Part shown: positions 16,258 to 25,191 of the stretch, in pieces
How positions within the stretch are numbered: position 1 is the first letter of the stretch
Layout: every line of letters starts with the position of its first letter
NCBI RefSeq assembly: GCF_000427885.1
Contig: NZ_ATYW01000008.1
Location: 133,595 to 197,594, forward strand
Direction of reading: 5' to 3'
Source of the DNA: Glycomyces tenuis DSM 44171
GTDB lineage: Bacteria; Actinomycetota; Actinomycetes; Mycobacteriales; Micromonosporaceae
Length of the DNA: 64,000 bases
Notes under the pieces: model-generated
The model's database searches: none
Told to the model about the DNA's origin: nothing
What the model saw: the letters and a program-made list of their open reading frames with translations, nothing else
Position numbers and translations under genes: made by a program

Positions 16258-18711
16258 TCACTTTCTTTGTCCGGCAGCAGGTTTGATTGACGGCATGCCG
16301 AGGCTGACCGTCTGGCGGGTCTTGCGAATGACGCTGATCGCGTCGGCGATCGCCTCGCGCTCGGTCTCGGTCAGGTTCTCCAGGTCCTCTTCGACACGGC
16401 GGATCAGGTGCCGCAGCTGGTCGATTTCGGCGTCTCGGGGCATGAGCTGGTCGCGGGCCCAGTCGTCGATATCGCCGGCCGCGCGCAGCCGTTCCCGGTC
16501 GGCTAGGAGCTGCTGCAGGTACGACTTGAGTTCGGGCAGGTAGGAGGCGTCGGAGCGGAAGTGGCCGCAGCCGAGGCAGGTGAACTTGTAGGGGCAGGCC
16601 TGGCCGCTGGCCTTGACGTTCGACGGTTCGGTGCAGATCCCGAACGGGACGGCGACCTGGCCGACGCGCAGTCGTGCGTGCTCGTCTGCCAGCAGGCCCG
16701 CAGCACCCTGCAGGAGGCGCTTGCCGTGTCCGTCGAACTGATGGCGGGCCACCTTGTCGACGGCGCCGCGCACGCGCTTCTCGGTGACTCGGTAGTAGGT
16801 TAGGGTGGTCTGCATCGTCTTGTGCCCCATCAGGTCCCGCAAGACGTCAGGTGCTACGCCGTTGTCGGCGTGGCGCTGTGCGTAGCTGTGGCGATAGCCG
16901 TAGGGGACGATCTGGGCGGCGTCGAACGGCTGCCCGTCCTCGTCGAGGAGTTTGTCGGCGATCGTATCGACCCAGGCGCGGTGGGCACCGCTGAGCACGT
17001 CCTGGCGCATCGGTCTCGTGCCCTGCTGGTTGAGTTTCGGGCGCGGAAAGAGCGCCAAGTCCCCGAGAGGCGTATCGGGGAACTGTTCTCGCACCAGGTC
17101 TTTCTGTTTGCCGATGAGCGCTGCGGTGTCCTCGCTGATCGGCAGGCGGCGCCCCGGCCGGTTGCGCTTGAAGTCGGTGTAGACCAGCACCGGCCTGCCC
17201 TCGGCGTCGCGATCCAGGCAGTCCCAGGGGAGCCGGCCGACCTCATCAGGGCGACGGCCGGTGTCCATGAGCAGTTCGATCGCGTGGCGCACGCTCACCC
17301 CCGCACGCTCTTCCAGCAAGTGCAGGTGCTCGGTGAGGGTGCGAAAGACCGAGTCGGGGATGTTCCGGCCCCGTCGCTCGATCTGGGAGTCGTCGGGGAT
17401 GTCGGTGTGCCGCATGGCGAAGTCGGCCGGCAGGCCGTCCAGTGCGTTCCCCGGCCGGGTCAGGCCAAGGGCACGGATGTCGTCAAGGAACACCCGCAGC
17501 TTGCGCGTGGTGTGAACCCTGACGTTCGTGGTGAGCTCGCCGGTGTGCTCCTGATACGCCAGGCGGTTCAGGAACACGACAATGTCCCCTCGCCCCACGG
17601 CCGAAGCGATCGCCCCCTCGTCTTCACGGGAGAGCCGCAGCACCTCAGAGAACCTGCCCAAGGCCTTCACCAGGCTGCGCGTGTTGGAGGCAGGATTGCG
17701 GCCGCGATGGCGGGGAAGGTCTTCGGCGGCCCAGTGCTTGGCGGCCTCGCGCAGCCAGCTCTGGCTGATCGCGGTGAAATCCAACGACCCGCCCATCCCG
17801 AACACGGCCAGATCCCAGACGTCCTTGACCTGTTCGGTCTCCGGGCTCGAAGTCAAGCGCCGCAGATCGCGGCACAGGATCTTGATCATCGTGCCGACAT
17901 CACGGCCCCCACGCCGGAGAGGCGCATCGAGGAGGTCGAGCACGGTCGCGGCGCCGCGCTCACGCGCCAGGGCGATGACGGAGCGAACGATGGTTAGCCG
18001 GGTGCGCATCCCCGCATCCGTCCGAGCCTGCAGGCCCAGCAGCAGTTCGGTCTGAAGCCGTCCAGGCAGACCTTTCAGCACCACGACGTAGTCGGTGATG
18101 GCCGACGACTCCGTCGCCACCCATTCGGACTCGACCGCGCCCGGGGAATGTCGGCGGTGCTTCATCCACCGGGCGCGATGCGCGATGCACAACCCCGTCC
18201 GGCTGGCGGCGGTGCGAATGCAGGGAGGGACCACGCATTCGCCGAAGCTCGCGAAGGGCGCCGCGTCAGGACTGGTCGCGAGCCAAACCGACAAGGGCAG
18301 TTCTCGCTGCTTGTTGCGGCGAGCGACATGGGCGATGCAAAGCCCCTCCCGACCGGCTTTCGGCCGCTCGCAACCGAGTGCGACGCAGATCTGCTCCCCG
18401 ACGTCGCGTTTACTCGCCGGCGTCGCGGAGAACTGCTCAAGTGGTGGCTGTCCCGAGGCGAAGTACCGCTGCTCGCAGGTCGAGCAGAACTCGGTCTCGC
18501 GGCTGCGGGTCTTTGCCCTGCAATCGAAGACGACGCATTCGCGGACACCCAAATGAGGATGATCGCGTGCCGGCGCCAAGAACTCGTGTTGCGGATTCCA
18601 ACCGGCTTCGACAAGGAACTCGGGACGGATGAGGCTTCGCAACGACTCCAGTTCATCATCGACTTCGCGACTCCGGTGCAGCGGTGTCACGGTCGCGCGG
18701 CGCGCGCTCAC
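16258..18711 (-). CDS. Large tyrosine recombinase, Tn554 TnpB-like
   Basis: 817 residues. The N-terminal 180 residues hold three Cys/His clusters (CVVFDC, CVALGC with LCIAH, CVVPPC with LCIAH), likely zinc fingers. The catalytic domain (about 440-660) shows DTGRRPDEVG with the first Arg, YGYRHSYAQRHAD with the second Arg, LMGHKTMQTTLTYYRV with His and Tyr. A C-terminal Cys motif (CLGCGHFRSD) and coiled coil follow, as in TnpB relatives. It starts at a GTG overlapping the stop of the partner recombinase (GTGA). Confidence 0.85.
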   Translation of the reverse strand: MSARRATVTPLHRSREVDDELESLRSLIRPEFLVEAGWNPQHEFLAPARDHPHLGVRECVVFDCRAKTRSRETEFCSTCEQRYFASGQPPLEQFSATPASKRDVGEQICVALGCERPKAGREGLCIAHVARRNKQRELPLSVWLATSPDAAPFASFGECVVPPCIRTAASRTGLCIAHRARWMKHRRHSPGAVESEWVATESSAITDYVVVLKGLPGRLQTELLLGLQARTDAGMRTRLTIVRSVIALARERGAATVLDLLDAPLRRGGRDVGTMIKILCRDLRRLTSSPETEQVKDVWDLAVFGMGGSLDFTAISQSWLREAAKHWAAEDLPRHRGRNPASNTRSLVKALGRFSEVLRLSREDEGAIASAVGRGDIVVFLNRLAYQEHTGELTTNVRVHTTRKLRVFLDDIRALGLTRPGNALDGLPADFAMRHTDIPDDSQIERRGRNIPDSVFRTLTEHLHLLEERAGVSVRHAIELLMDTGRRPDEVGRLPWDCLDRDAEGRPVLVYTDFKRNRPGRRLPISEDTAALIGKQKDLVREQFPDTPLGDLALFPRPKLNQQGTRPMRQDVLSGAHRAWVDTIADKLLDEDGQPFDAAQIVPYGYRHSYAQRHADNGVAPDVLRDLMGHKTMQTTLTYYRVTEKRVRGAVDKVARHQFDGHGKRLLQGAAGLLADEHARLRVGQVAVPFGICTEPSNVKASGQACPYKFTCLGCGHFRSDASYLPELKSYLQQLLADRERLRAAGDIDDWARDQLMPRDAEIDQLRHLIRRVEEDLENLTETEREAIADAISVIRKTRQTVSLGMPSIKPAAGQRK

Positions 18712-19886
18712 CGGTCTCCCCGGGGCAGTCGCGGCAGGTCCACCCGGTCGACCGCCTCGCGCAACCGGTCAGGCGCGGGATGCAGGTAGACCTCGGACGA
18801 GGTGATCGCAGCATGCCCGAGCAGGTCCTTGATCTCGTCGAGCGTGGCGCCCGACTCGGAAACGGCATTGGCAAAACTGTGCCGTAGCTGATGCGGATGG
18901 ACGACCCGGCCAAGACCGGCCCGGCGCGATAGCCGCTCCAGCAGCTCATTGAGCGCCTGCGGCCGCATCGGACGCCCCAGCGGCCGCTGGTAGAGATTAA
19001 CCAGCAGGAAATCGCAGCCGGCCGCCTCAGGGCAGGCGTCGCGGGCCATGCAGTACTGGTCATAGGCCTGGACCACCAGCCAGTCCGCCGGAATCGCCCT
19101 GGGCCGGCGCGACTTCGCGACGGCTCCGTTCGGGTTCATCCTGCGGACAACGTGCAGGTGCGGTCCCTTCACCCCGCAGCCGAGCATCATCCCGTCCGGG
19201 ACGAAATGCACGTCCTCTCTGCGGGCACCGGTGAGCTCGCCTCGCCGCGGCCCCATCCGCCCCAGCGCGATGACGATGAACCGGTCGCGCGAGTTGCGGC
19301 AGGCGCGCAGCAGCGCCAGGATCTCCTCACCGGTGGCGTCGTCGACGGGTTCATCGGGCACGGAGAGCCGATGGCGGGGTCGTTCGCGATAGGCGACATC
19401 CCGCTCACCGCGAACTTCAGTCGGCAGATCCCAGTCCCTCACGACGTCATACAGGGCGTTTAGGATCGTGTTCGGCACGGCGCCAACCGAGACCGCGTGC
19501 CTGATGAACTCCCGAACCGCCGCCAAGATCGCGTTCACCCGGCGGGGACCGCGGATTGGCGTCTCATCGCCCGGCGAGCGTCTTCGTTGAGGGTCATAGT
19601 GCTGCAACCAGAACACGAACCGACTCAAATGCGGAGCCGATTCGGTCCAATCGGTCCCAGAGTCCTTGCACCACTGCAAGAACAAGCCGATCGCCGTCGC
19701 GTACGCCTGCGTGGTCCCCTCCGCACGATCCCGTCCGAGCCGGCAGGCCAGCAGGAAATCATCAACCTCGACCACCGGTCGATACGACTGGTCAATCACG
19801 GTCCAGTACCGATCACCAGAGGGAAGGGTCACCCGGAACGACCGGAACTCCACCGCCACGCCATTGTCCCTCCGCTGGAAGAACAT
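18708..19886 (-). CDS. Tyrosine recombinase, Tn554 TnpA-like
   Basis: Up to 392 residues. The SAM-like core-binding domain (about 45-140) is followed by the catalytic domain with GRMGPRRGELTGARREDV (first Arg), HPHQLRHSFAN (His, Arg), LLGHAAITSSEVYLHP (His, Tyr). First gene of the three-gene transposition operon. The ATG at 19886 lacks a clear ribosome binding site; a GTG at 19859 behind GGAGGGAC is a good alternative, giving 383 residues. Confidence 0.85.
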   Translation of the reverse strand: MFFQRRDNGVAVEFRSFRVTLPSGDRYWTVIDQSYRPVVEVDDFLLACRLGRDRAEGTTQAYATAIGLFLQWCKDSGTDWTESAPHLSRFVFWLQHYDPQRRRSPGDETPIRGPRRVNAILAAVREFIRHAVSVGAVPNTILNALYDVVRDWDLPTEVRGERDVAYRERPRHRLSVPDEPVDDATGEEILALLRACRNSRDRFIVIALGRMGPRRGELTGARREDVHFVPDGMMLGCGVKGPHLHVVRRMNPNGAVAKSRRPRAIPADWLVVQAYDQYCMARDACPEAAGCDFLLVNLYQRPLGRPMRPQALNELLERLSRRAGLGRVVHPHQLRHSFANAVSESGATLDEIKDLLGHAAITSSEVYLHPAPDRLREAVDRVDLPRLPRGDR

Positions 19887-20200
19887 TGACCCTACGGAAG
19901 GACCGTCATGGGCGACGTGAGCGACACACCGATAGAAACTGTCGCACTTCGGACTCAGGGGATCTGGCTACGACAGTGCACGACATGCAATGGCCCCTAT
20001 AAATCGACGGTTTTGTCGGTTTTATGACCCCTAATAGACATAATGGTCTCGCAGTTCATTCTGGCCATAGCGAGACGGCAGTGTGTCCGACAGGTGTCGC
20101 GCATGGACGCCGATGGGCCGAGCACCTGGTTCGTATCGGCAGCACCGGTTTTCCTGCGATGAGAAGGCCACGGGTCCCCGGCCCGCAGCAACGCGGATGC
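19887..20200. other. Non-coding stretch at the right side of the Tn554-like module
   Basis: No gene is visible. The segment 19980-20050 is AT-richer than its surroundings. It holds two copies of ATGrCCCCTAwwA (19990 and 20024) flanking two GTTTT-ended repeats (CGACGGTTTT, TGTCGGTTTT). This could be a recombinase-binding terminus. The part 20040-20106 resembles 8580-8640 in reverse complement. Confidence 0.45.
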
Positions 20201-21028
20201 TCAGTTTCCGTTCCGGGTCGGCAGGCGGTAGGCCCGCAAGAGCAGGGCGAAGAACCAGCGTTGCGGCAGTAGGACTTTGAGCATCGGGATCGACCGGCCG
20301 CCCTGGCCGATGCCGTAGCGCGGCCGCGGCCGCTTGGCGCGGACCGCCTTGAGCACCAGATCGGCGACCCGGCCCGGGTCGCCGCCTCGCTCCAGGTTGC
20401 GCTGCAATGTGTCTTCGGCGGCCTCTCGGATGCCGTCATACGCGGCGATCCTGCCCTCGGTAGCCGCGGCGGCCTCCACAACGGGAGTGACGAACGCGCC
20501 AGGCTCGATCAGCGACACTCGAATGCCCAGCGACCTGGTCTCGTAGCCGAGTGCCTCGGTGTAGCGGGCCAGCGCGGCTTTCGAGGCGGCGTAGAAGCCC
20601 TCGCCGGGCTCGCCGATCCAGGCCGCGAGGGAACCGATATTGACGACCCGGCCTGATCGGCGCTGGCGCATGAGCGGCAAGACGGCGTCGGTGAGGCGGA
20701 CGACGCCGAAGAAGTTGGTCTCGAATGCGGCCCGGGCCTCGTCGAGGGAGGCCTCCTCGGCCAGGCCCTGGTGCATGGTGCCGGCGTTGTTGACCAGGAC
20801 GTCGATGCGTCCGGCTTCTGACAGGACGCGGTCGACGCACTGCCGCACCGAATCGGCCGAGCGCACGTCGAGCCGGAGCATGTCGACGCCGTCGGTGTCG
20901 GGGCGTTCGCGGCGGCTGGTGCCGAAGGTTCGGAAGCCGTGGGCGGCAAGCCGCTTGGCGGCCACGTCGCCTATGCCCGAGGAGGCGCCGGTGACCAACG
21001 CGACGGGGGTGGTACTGGTCGGTGTCAT
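20201..21028 (-). CDS. Short-chain dehydrogenase/reductase
   Basis: 275 residues from the ATG at 21028. Classical SDR marks: TGASSGIG nucleotide-binding loop (about 13-20), NNAG (about 84-87), the catalytic Ser in VVNIGS and YxxxK as YAASK (about 152-156). NADP(H) preference is suggested by basic residues after the second strand (TSRRER). The substrate is unknown. It is last in a minus-strand group with YnfA and the MerR-type regulator, 53 nt after the former. Confidence 0.85.
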   Translation of the reverse strand: MTPTSTTPVALVTGASSGIGDVAAKRLAAHGFRTFGTSRRERPDTDGVDMLRLDVRSADSVRQCVDRVLSEAGRIDVLVNNAGTMHQGLAEEASLDEARAAFETNFFGVVRLTDAVLPLMRQRRSGRVVNIGSLAAWIGEPGEGFYAASKAALARYTEALGYETRSLGIRVSLIEPGAFVTPVVEAAAATEGRIAAYDGIREAAEDTLQRNLERGGDPGRVADLVLKAVRAKRPRPRYGIGQGGRSIPMLKVLLPQRWFFALLLRAYRLPTRNGN

Positions 21029-21081
21029 CGACCTCCATGCTGCCACTGGGGGCTTGCCGGGGATCGGGAGGTGCGGTGGGT

Positions 21082-21414
21082 TCAGCTGCGCGGGGCGTAC
21101 ATGATGACGGTGACGCCGACCAGGCAGATGGCGGCGCCGATGAGGTCCCACCGGTCGGGGCGGAAGCCGTCGACGACCATGCCCCAGGCCAGGGACCCGG
21201 CGACGAAGATGCCGCCGTAGGCGGCCAGGATGCGCCCGAAGTTCGGGTCGGGTTGGAAGGCGGCGACGAACCCGTACGCGCCCAGGGCGACGACGCCTGC
21301 GGCGATCCACAGGATGCCCTTGTGCTCGCGCAGGCCCTGCCAGATCAGCCAGGCCCCGCCGATCTCGGCGAGGGCGGCGAGCAGGAACAGGGCGATCGAT
21401 CGGGCGGTGTCCAT
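21082..21414 (-). CDS. YnfA family membrane protein (UPF0060)
   Basis: 110 residues with four predicted transmembrane helices, the usual size. Characteristic segments are [32 protein letters not shown] and [17 protein letters not shown]. Members resemble small multidrug resistance transporters. The start is the ATG at 21414, 13 nt after the MerR-type gene; no strong ribosome binding site is visible, so coupling is likely. Confidence 0.85.
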   Translation of the reverse strand: MDTARSIALFLLAALAEIGGAWLIWQGLREHKGILWIAAGVVALGAYGFVAAFQPDPNFGRILAAYGGIFVAGSLAWGMVVDGFRPDRWDLIGAAICLVGVTVIMYAPRS

Positions 21415-21427
21415 GGGCGAGAACCTA

Positions 21428-21865
21428 TCAGTCCTGGCCACGCCCGGCCGGGTGCGCGACCTCGGGGAAGGGCAGCGGGCACTGGGGCGTGTGCGCGCAG
21501 GCATCCAGGTCGTCGCATCCGGCCGACAACGCCCCTTGCAACAGGGCGGCGACCTGCTCGAGTTCGGCGATGCGCGCTTGGACCTGGGCCAACTTGGCGC
21601 GGGCACTGGCCTGGAGGCCGCCGTCGGGGCCGCGCCGGTGCCTGCGCGGGTCGGTGAGGTCGGCGATCTCCTCCAGGGTGAACCCGAGCCGCTGCGCGGC
21701 CTTGATGACGCGCAGACGGGTGACGGTCTCGGTCGGATAGAGCCGGTGCCCGCCGATGGTGCGGTCGGTCGGGGCGATGAGGCCGCGCCGCTCGTAGTAC
21801 CGCAAGGTCTCGCGTCCGACCCCGGCCGCTCGGGCGACCTGGCCGGGCCGCAGCCCCGCGCTCAT
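21428..21865 (-). CDS. MerR-family regulator with Cys-rich C-terminus
   Basis: 145 residues. The N-terminal winged helix-turn-helix ([23 protein letters not shown]) and [25 protein letters not shown] match MerR proteins. After the dimerisation helix comes [14 protein letters not shown], a Cys arrangement expected for soft-metal sensing. It overlaps the thioredoxin-fusion gene by ATGA, so regulator and target share one transcript. A MerR-type promoter lies at 22597-22627. Hg, Cd or another thiophilic ion is plausible; which one cannot be decided here. Confidence 0.85.
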   Translation of the reverse strand: MSAGLRPGQVARAAGVGRETLRYYERRGLIAPTDRTIGGHRLYPTETVTRLRVIKAAQRLGFTLEEIADLTDPRRHRRGPDGGLQASARAKLAQVQARIAELEQVAALLQGALSAGCDDLDACAHTPQCPLPFPEVAHPAGRGQD

Positions 21866-22557
21866 GACGTCGTCCGGGCGGCCTCGGCCTGGGTGGCGAT
21901 GCCGTCCAGGACGCCGGCGCGCACGGCGGGAACGGTGATGTCGAGGTCGAGGCTCCCTGCGGCGGCGGTGAGGTTGAAGGTGAAGAAGCCGCAGCAGTCG
22001 GCTTCGCGCGCGGCCAGGTCGGCGGCTTGGGCCGCCACGCCCGAATCCGGGGTCAAGGCCAGGCGCAGCCGCGTGGGTTCGAGGCGTTCGACCGACTGGA
22101 CGGCGGCGGTGAACAGGTCTTCGAAGGCGGCCAGGCGGGCGGCTTGGCCCTCGGCGGGCAGGGCGCACGCATCGGCCGGCACCCACGCCAGGAGCGTTCG
22201 CGACTCGGTGCCGGTGGAGGTTTGCGGCGGGCTGATCAGGTCGCGGACGGCCTGCTCGCTTTGCGCGCCGACCAGGGAGGCGACCGTCTCGCCGCCTTCG
22301 AAGCGGATCAGCGTCGGCGTCCCGGTCACCGCATAGCGGGCCGTCAACTCGGGGGCCTGTTCGGCGTCGATCTTGACGATGCGGATACGACCGGCGGCCT
22401 CGGCGGCGAGACGGTCCAGGACCGGGGCCAGGCGGCGGCAGTTGCCGCACCAGGGCGCGTAGAACTCGACCAGGACCGGGCCCGCGGCCTCCAAGACGTC
22501 GGATGCGAACCGGTCGGCGGTGATCTCTGCAATGACGGTGGTCGGCGGTGTGGCCAT
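21862..22557 (-). CDS. Thioredoxin domain fused to a Cys-pair domain
   Basis: 231 residues from the ATG at 22557 (AAGGAGG upstream). Residues 1-110 are a thioredoxin with FYAPWCGNCRR (active site CGNC) and the cis-Pro TGTPTLIRF. Residues about 130-225 form a second domain with DACALP and LAAREADCCGFFTFNL, like small proteins often encoded beside MerR regulators in Actinobacteria. A role in thiol-dependent metal handling is inferred. It is the first gene of the operon with the MerR-type regulator. Confidence 0.8.
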   Translation of the reverse strand: MATPPTTVIAEITADRFASDVLEAAGPVLVEFYAPWCGNCRRLAPVLDRLAAEAAGRIRIVKIDAEQAPELTARYAVTGTPTLIRFEGGETVASLVGAQSEQAVRDLISPPQTSTGTESRTLLAWVPADACALPAEGQAARLAAFEDLFTAAVQSVERLEPTRLRLALTPDSGVAAQAADLAAREADCCGFFTFNLTAAAGSLDLDITVPAVRAGVLDGIATQAEAARTTS

Positions 22558-22596
22558 GATGGCCTCCTTCGGAGCGGTGAACTGGGCTGTCATTAA

Positions 22597-22627
22597 CCGT
22601 AAACCCGTACCCAGGTACCGGATGCAA
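22597..22627 (-). promoter_or_regulatory. MerR-type promoter with 19-bp spacer
   Basis: On the minus strand TTGCAT (22627-22622) and TTACGG (22602-22597) are separated by 19 bp. The spacer contains the dyad CCGGTACCTGGGTACGG. This is the long-spacer layout that MerR activators untwist, close to the classic mer promoter. It lies about 40 nt upstream of the thioredoxin-fusion start. Confidence 0.7.
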
Positions 22628-22770
22628 CTCGAATACGGCCCACGCCACAGAGCAGTGAGTGGGTGCCTGCGCGTTCTTCAGCGGCTGCCACCACACCCGC
22701 CGGTGCTTTGCAAACGCCGAACCTGGTACCGGGGGGACTGATACTGGTCGCCGCGCTGAGGCCGGAGCCG

Positions 22771-24030
22771 TTACCGATGCTGAGAGGGGCTGGTTTCTCG
22801 TGGTCGGGCCCGTGTGAGCGGGCTGAGGAGGGCGGCGATGAGCGTGAGGCCGATGAATACGGTGAAGGTAGGGGTATAGCCACCGATTCGTTCGGCGAGG
22901 GCTGCTCCGGCGGCGGGTGCGGTGGCAAGGGCGATGGTGGCCGGGGCGCTGCAGATGCCGTAGAGGAGGCCGAAGTCGCGGGTGCCCCAGCGGTCGGCGA
23001 CGGCGGTGGCCTCCAGGAGTGTGAAGGCGCCACGAGCCGCACCGAGAGCGATCACGGCGGCGAAGACGACCACGGCCGGGCCGCTGATGACGGTAGTGGC
23101 GGCGATGGTGAGGGCGCCGAGAGCGAGGATGACTGCGGTCCGTGTGGTGGTGCTGGTGTGCTTGGCGAAGGTGCTGTAGCCGATGCGGCCGAGCAGCTGT
23201 CCGGCGCCGCTCAGGCCGAGTGCCCATGCGGCGGTGGTGGTGTCCATGCCGCGGCCGGTGAGCAGTGGCACGAGGAAGAAGGTGGCGGCGAACAGCGCGA
23301 AGGTCGCCAGCGCCATCACCGTGGCGAGGACGATGAACGGGACCGATCGCAGCACGGTCTTCATCGGGGGTGCGCCTGGCGCCGGCCCGGCCGTCTCGGA
23401 TGATCGGGACTCGATGGTGGTGGCGCGGCCGGGCCATGGCCGGTTGAGGCCGATGGTGTGGGCGGGGATGGTGATCGCGGCCAGGATGAGACCGAGGACG
23501 AGGTACGTCTCGCGCCAGGTCAGGTGTTCGGACAGGCTGGCGGTGAGCGGCGCGAAGATGGTGCTCGACAGGCCCGCCACGAGCGTCAGGGCCGTGAGGG
23601 CCCGCACCCGCCGCTCGCCATACCAGACGGTGAGAGCGGCGAAGGCGGGCTTGTAGAACACACACGCCTGCGCCACCCCGGCGAGCGCCCAGGCGGCCAG
23701 GAACCACACCGGGTTCGGCGCCCACGCGATCGCGGCGACGGCGGCGACGGCCAGGACCGATCCGACGGTCATGACCGGGCGGGGGCCGTGCCGGTCGAGC
23801 AGTCGTCCGACCGGCACGCCCGCGGCGGCCGAGACCGCCAGCCCCACTGAGAACGCGCCGGTGATCGCCGCGGTCGACCAGCCGGTGTCGGCGCCGATAG
23901 TGCCGGCGAGGACGGGGAAGGCGTAGAACAGCACACCCCAGCTGGTGATCTGGGTGAGGCACAGGGTGATCAGCGCGCGCCGGGGTGACTTGGTGCGACG
24001 CTCCGGGGTTTCGGCGACAGTCTGGGTCAT
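22771..24030 (-). CDS. MFS transporter of the arsenic region
   Basis: 419 residues with 12 predicted transmembrane segments and motif A as GRLLDRHGPRP. The start is the ATG at 24030, 7 nt after the stop of the ArsO-like gene, so both are likely cotranscribed. The sequence resembles monocarboxylate/oxalate-formate-type MFS proteins. In this context it may export an arsenical or a thiol conjugate, which is inference. Confidence 0.8.
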   Translation of the reverse strand: MTQTVAETPERRTKSPRRALITLCLTQITSWGVLFYAFPVLAGTIGADTGWSTAAITGAFSVGLAVSAAAGVPVGRLLDRHGPRPVMTVGSVLAVAAVAAIAWAPNPVWFLAAWALAGVAQACVFYKPAFAALTVWYGERRVRALTALTLVAGLSSTIFAPLTASLSEHLTWRETYLVLGLILAAITIPAHTIGLNRPWPGRATTIESRSSETAGPAPGAPPMKTVLRSVPFIVLATVMALATFALFAATFFLVPLLTGRGMDTTTAAWALGLSGAGQLLGRIGYSTFAKHTSTTTRTAVILALGALTIAATTVISGPAVVVFAAVIALGAARGAFTLLEATAVADRWGTRDFGLLYGICSAPATIALATAPAAGAALAERIGGYTPTFTVFIGLTLIAALLSPLTRARPRETSPSQHR

Positions 24031-24037
24031 CGACGGT

Positions 24038-25114
24038 TCAGCGGAAACTGGTGTGCAGTCCGGCGGCGAACGCGGCCAGGGGACCCATGACGTGTTCGGC
24101 GTCGCGGGCGGCGCCGCGCAGCGTGTTCGAGGCGAAGGACCGCTGGAACTCCAGCCCGACGTAGGCCAGACCGGGGTGGGTGGTGGAGACGCCGCCGATG
24201 TGCCGGGGCATGCCCGCCTCGTCAAGGACCCCGAGCCCGGCCAGGTAACCCAGGTTCGGGCGGTAGCCGGTGGCGAACAGGACGACGTCCACGCGCTCGC
24301 GGGTGCCGTCGGTCCAGACCAGGCCGTCTTCGTCGAAGGCGGTGAACATCGGACGCCGGTCCAGCAGTCCTGTTTCGAATGCCTTGCGGTAGCCGCCGAT
24401 GTCCAATGTCAGGCCCCCGGACACGAACGGGGCGAACCACTCCACCGGCAGGTGGTCGTACCCGGCGGTGAGCAGGTGGTGGAGGTCGCGCCCGTCCCGC
24501 CGCTGGTCGACCAGGTTGATCGGGGCCCGGGTGGCGAGGGTGACCGAGGCGATCTGGGCCAGTTCGTAACCGACCTGAACGGCCGAGTTCCCGCCGCCGA
24601 CGACGACCACGCGCCGACCCGCGTACGGGTCGGGGCGGCGGTAGTCGGCCACGTGCAGCACCTCGCCTTTGAAGGTGTCATGGCCAGGCAGTCGGGGCAG
24701 GTGTGGGTTGCCGAACGAGCCGGTGGCGGCGACCACACCTGCGGTTTCGATCGTCTCGCCGGTCGCGGTGCGCACCAGGTAGCCGCCGTCGACGGTGGAC
24801 ACGTCCGCGACTTTGGTGTCGGTGCGGATATCGAGGCCGAGGCTGGCGGCGAACCCTTCGAGGTAGGCGGCGATCTCGTCGCGGCCGGGGTAGTCGTCGG
24901 GGTCGGCGGACAGGGGCCGGTAGCCGGGGATGGCGCTGAAGCGAGCCGGGGAGAAGACGCGCAGGCTGTCGTAGTAGTGCGGCCAGGAGCCTGCCGCGCG
25001 GGGCCCGGCCTCGAGCACGAGAGGGCTGAGGCCGGCGGTGCGGGCGGCGCGAGCGGCGGCCAGGCCGGACTGGCCGGCGCCGATGATCACGAGGGGTTTG
25101 CTCTGTGCGGTCAT
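24038..25114 (-). CDS. arsO: ArsO-like FAD/NADPH flavoprotein monooxygenase
   Basis: About 358 residues from the ATG at 25114 (an ATG at 25126 is an alternative). FAD-binding GAGQSGLAAARAARTAG at the N-terminus, GSWPHYYDSLRVFSP typical of flavin monooxygenases, NADPH-binding VVVGGGNSAVQ near 170, and a C-terminal ATGYRPN motif. Such proteins (ArsO) occur in actinobacterial arsenic clusters. Here the gene diverges from arsR with a shared palindromic site. The exact substrate is not established by sequence. Confidence 0.75.
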   Translation of the reverse strand: MTAQSKPLVIIGAGQSGLAAARAARTAGLSPLVLEAGPRAAGSWPHYYDSLRVFSPARFSAIPGYRPLSADPDDYPGRDEIAAYLEGFAASLGLDIRTDTKVADVSTVDGGYLVRTATGETIETAGVVAATGSFGNPHLPRLPGHDTFKGEVLHVADYRRPDPYAGRRVVVVGGGNSAVQVGYELAQIASVTLATRAPINLVDQRRDGRDLHHLLTAGYDHLPVEWFAPFVSGGLTLDIGGYRKAFETGLLDRRPMFTAFDEDGLVWTDGTRERVDVVLFATGYRPNLGYLAGLGVLDEAGMPRHIGGVSTTHPGLAYVGLEFQRSFASNTLRGAARDAEHVMGPLAAFAAGLHTSFR

Positions 25115-25127
25115 GCCAGCCATCATA

Positions 25128-25149
25128 TCGTCACATCAAGAAATGACGA
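25128..25149. promoter_or_regulatory. Divergent arsO/arsR operator
   Basis: Inverted repeat TCGTCA-N10-TGACGA between the divergent arsO and arsR starts. The half-site equals that of the CmtR-like operator at 13819-13834 but with a wider spacer. Likely bound by the ArsR protein encoded at 25192. Confidence 0.6.
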
Positions 25150-25191
25150 GATGAAAAGGCGGTGACCTGGACCACCGGGCATACTGGGTTC

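Larger units (their letters stand above)
15717..19886 (-). mobile_element. Tn554-like transposition module
   Basis: Three overlapping or adjacent genes in the order TnpA, TnpB, TnpC (transcription order) reproduce the Tn554 arrangement. The element ends are not certain. Tn554-like elements lack inverted repeats and leave no target duplication, so ends must be found by comparison with an empty site. Candidate end regions are 15572-15716 and 19887-20200. Confidence 0.6.

Noticed and set aside
21866..23963. Large minus frame joining MerR with upstream sequence
   Set aside because: The upstream part overlaps the MFS and thioredoxin genes out of frame; the MerR start at 21865 overlaps the preceding stop (ATGA).
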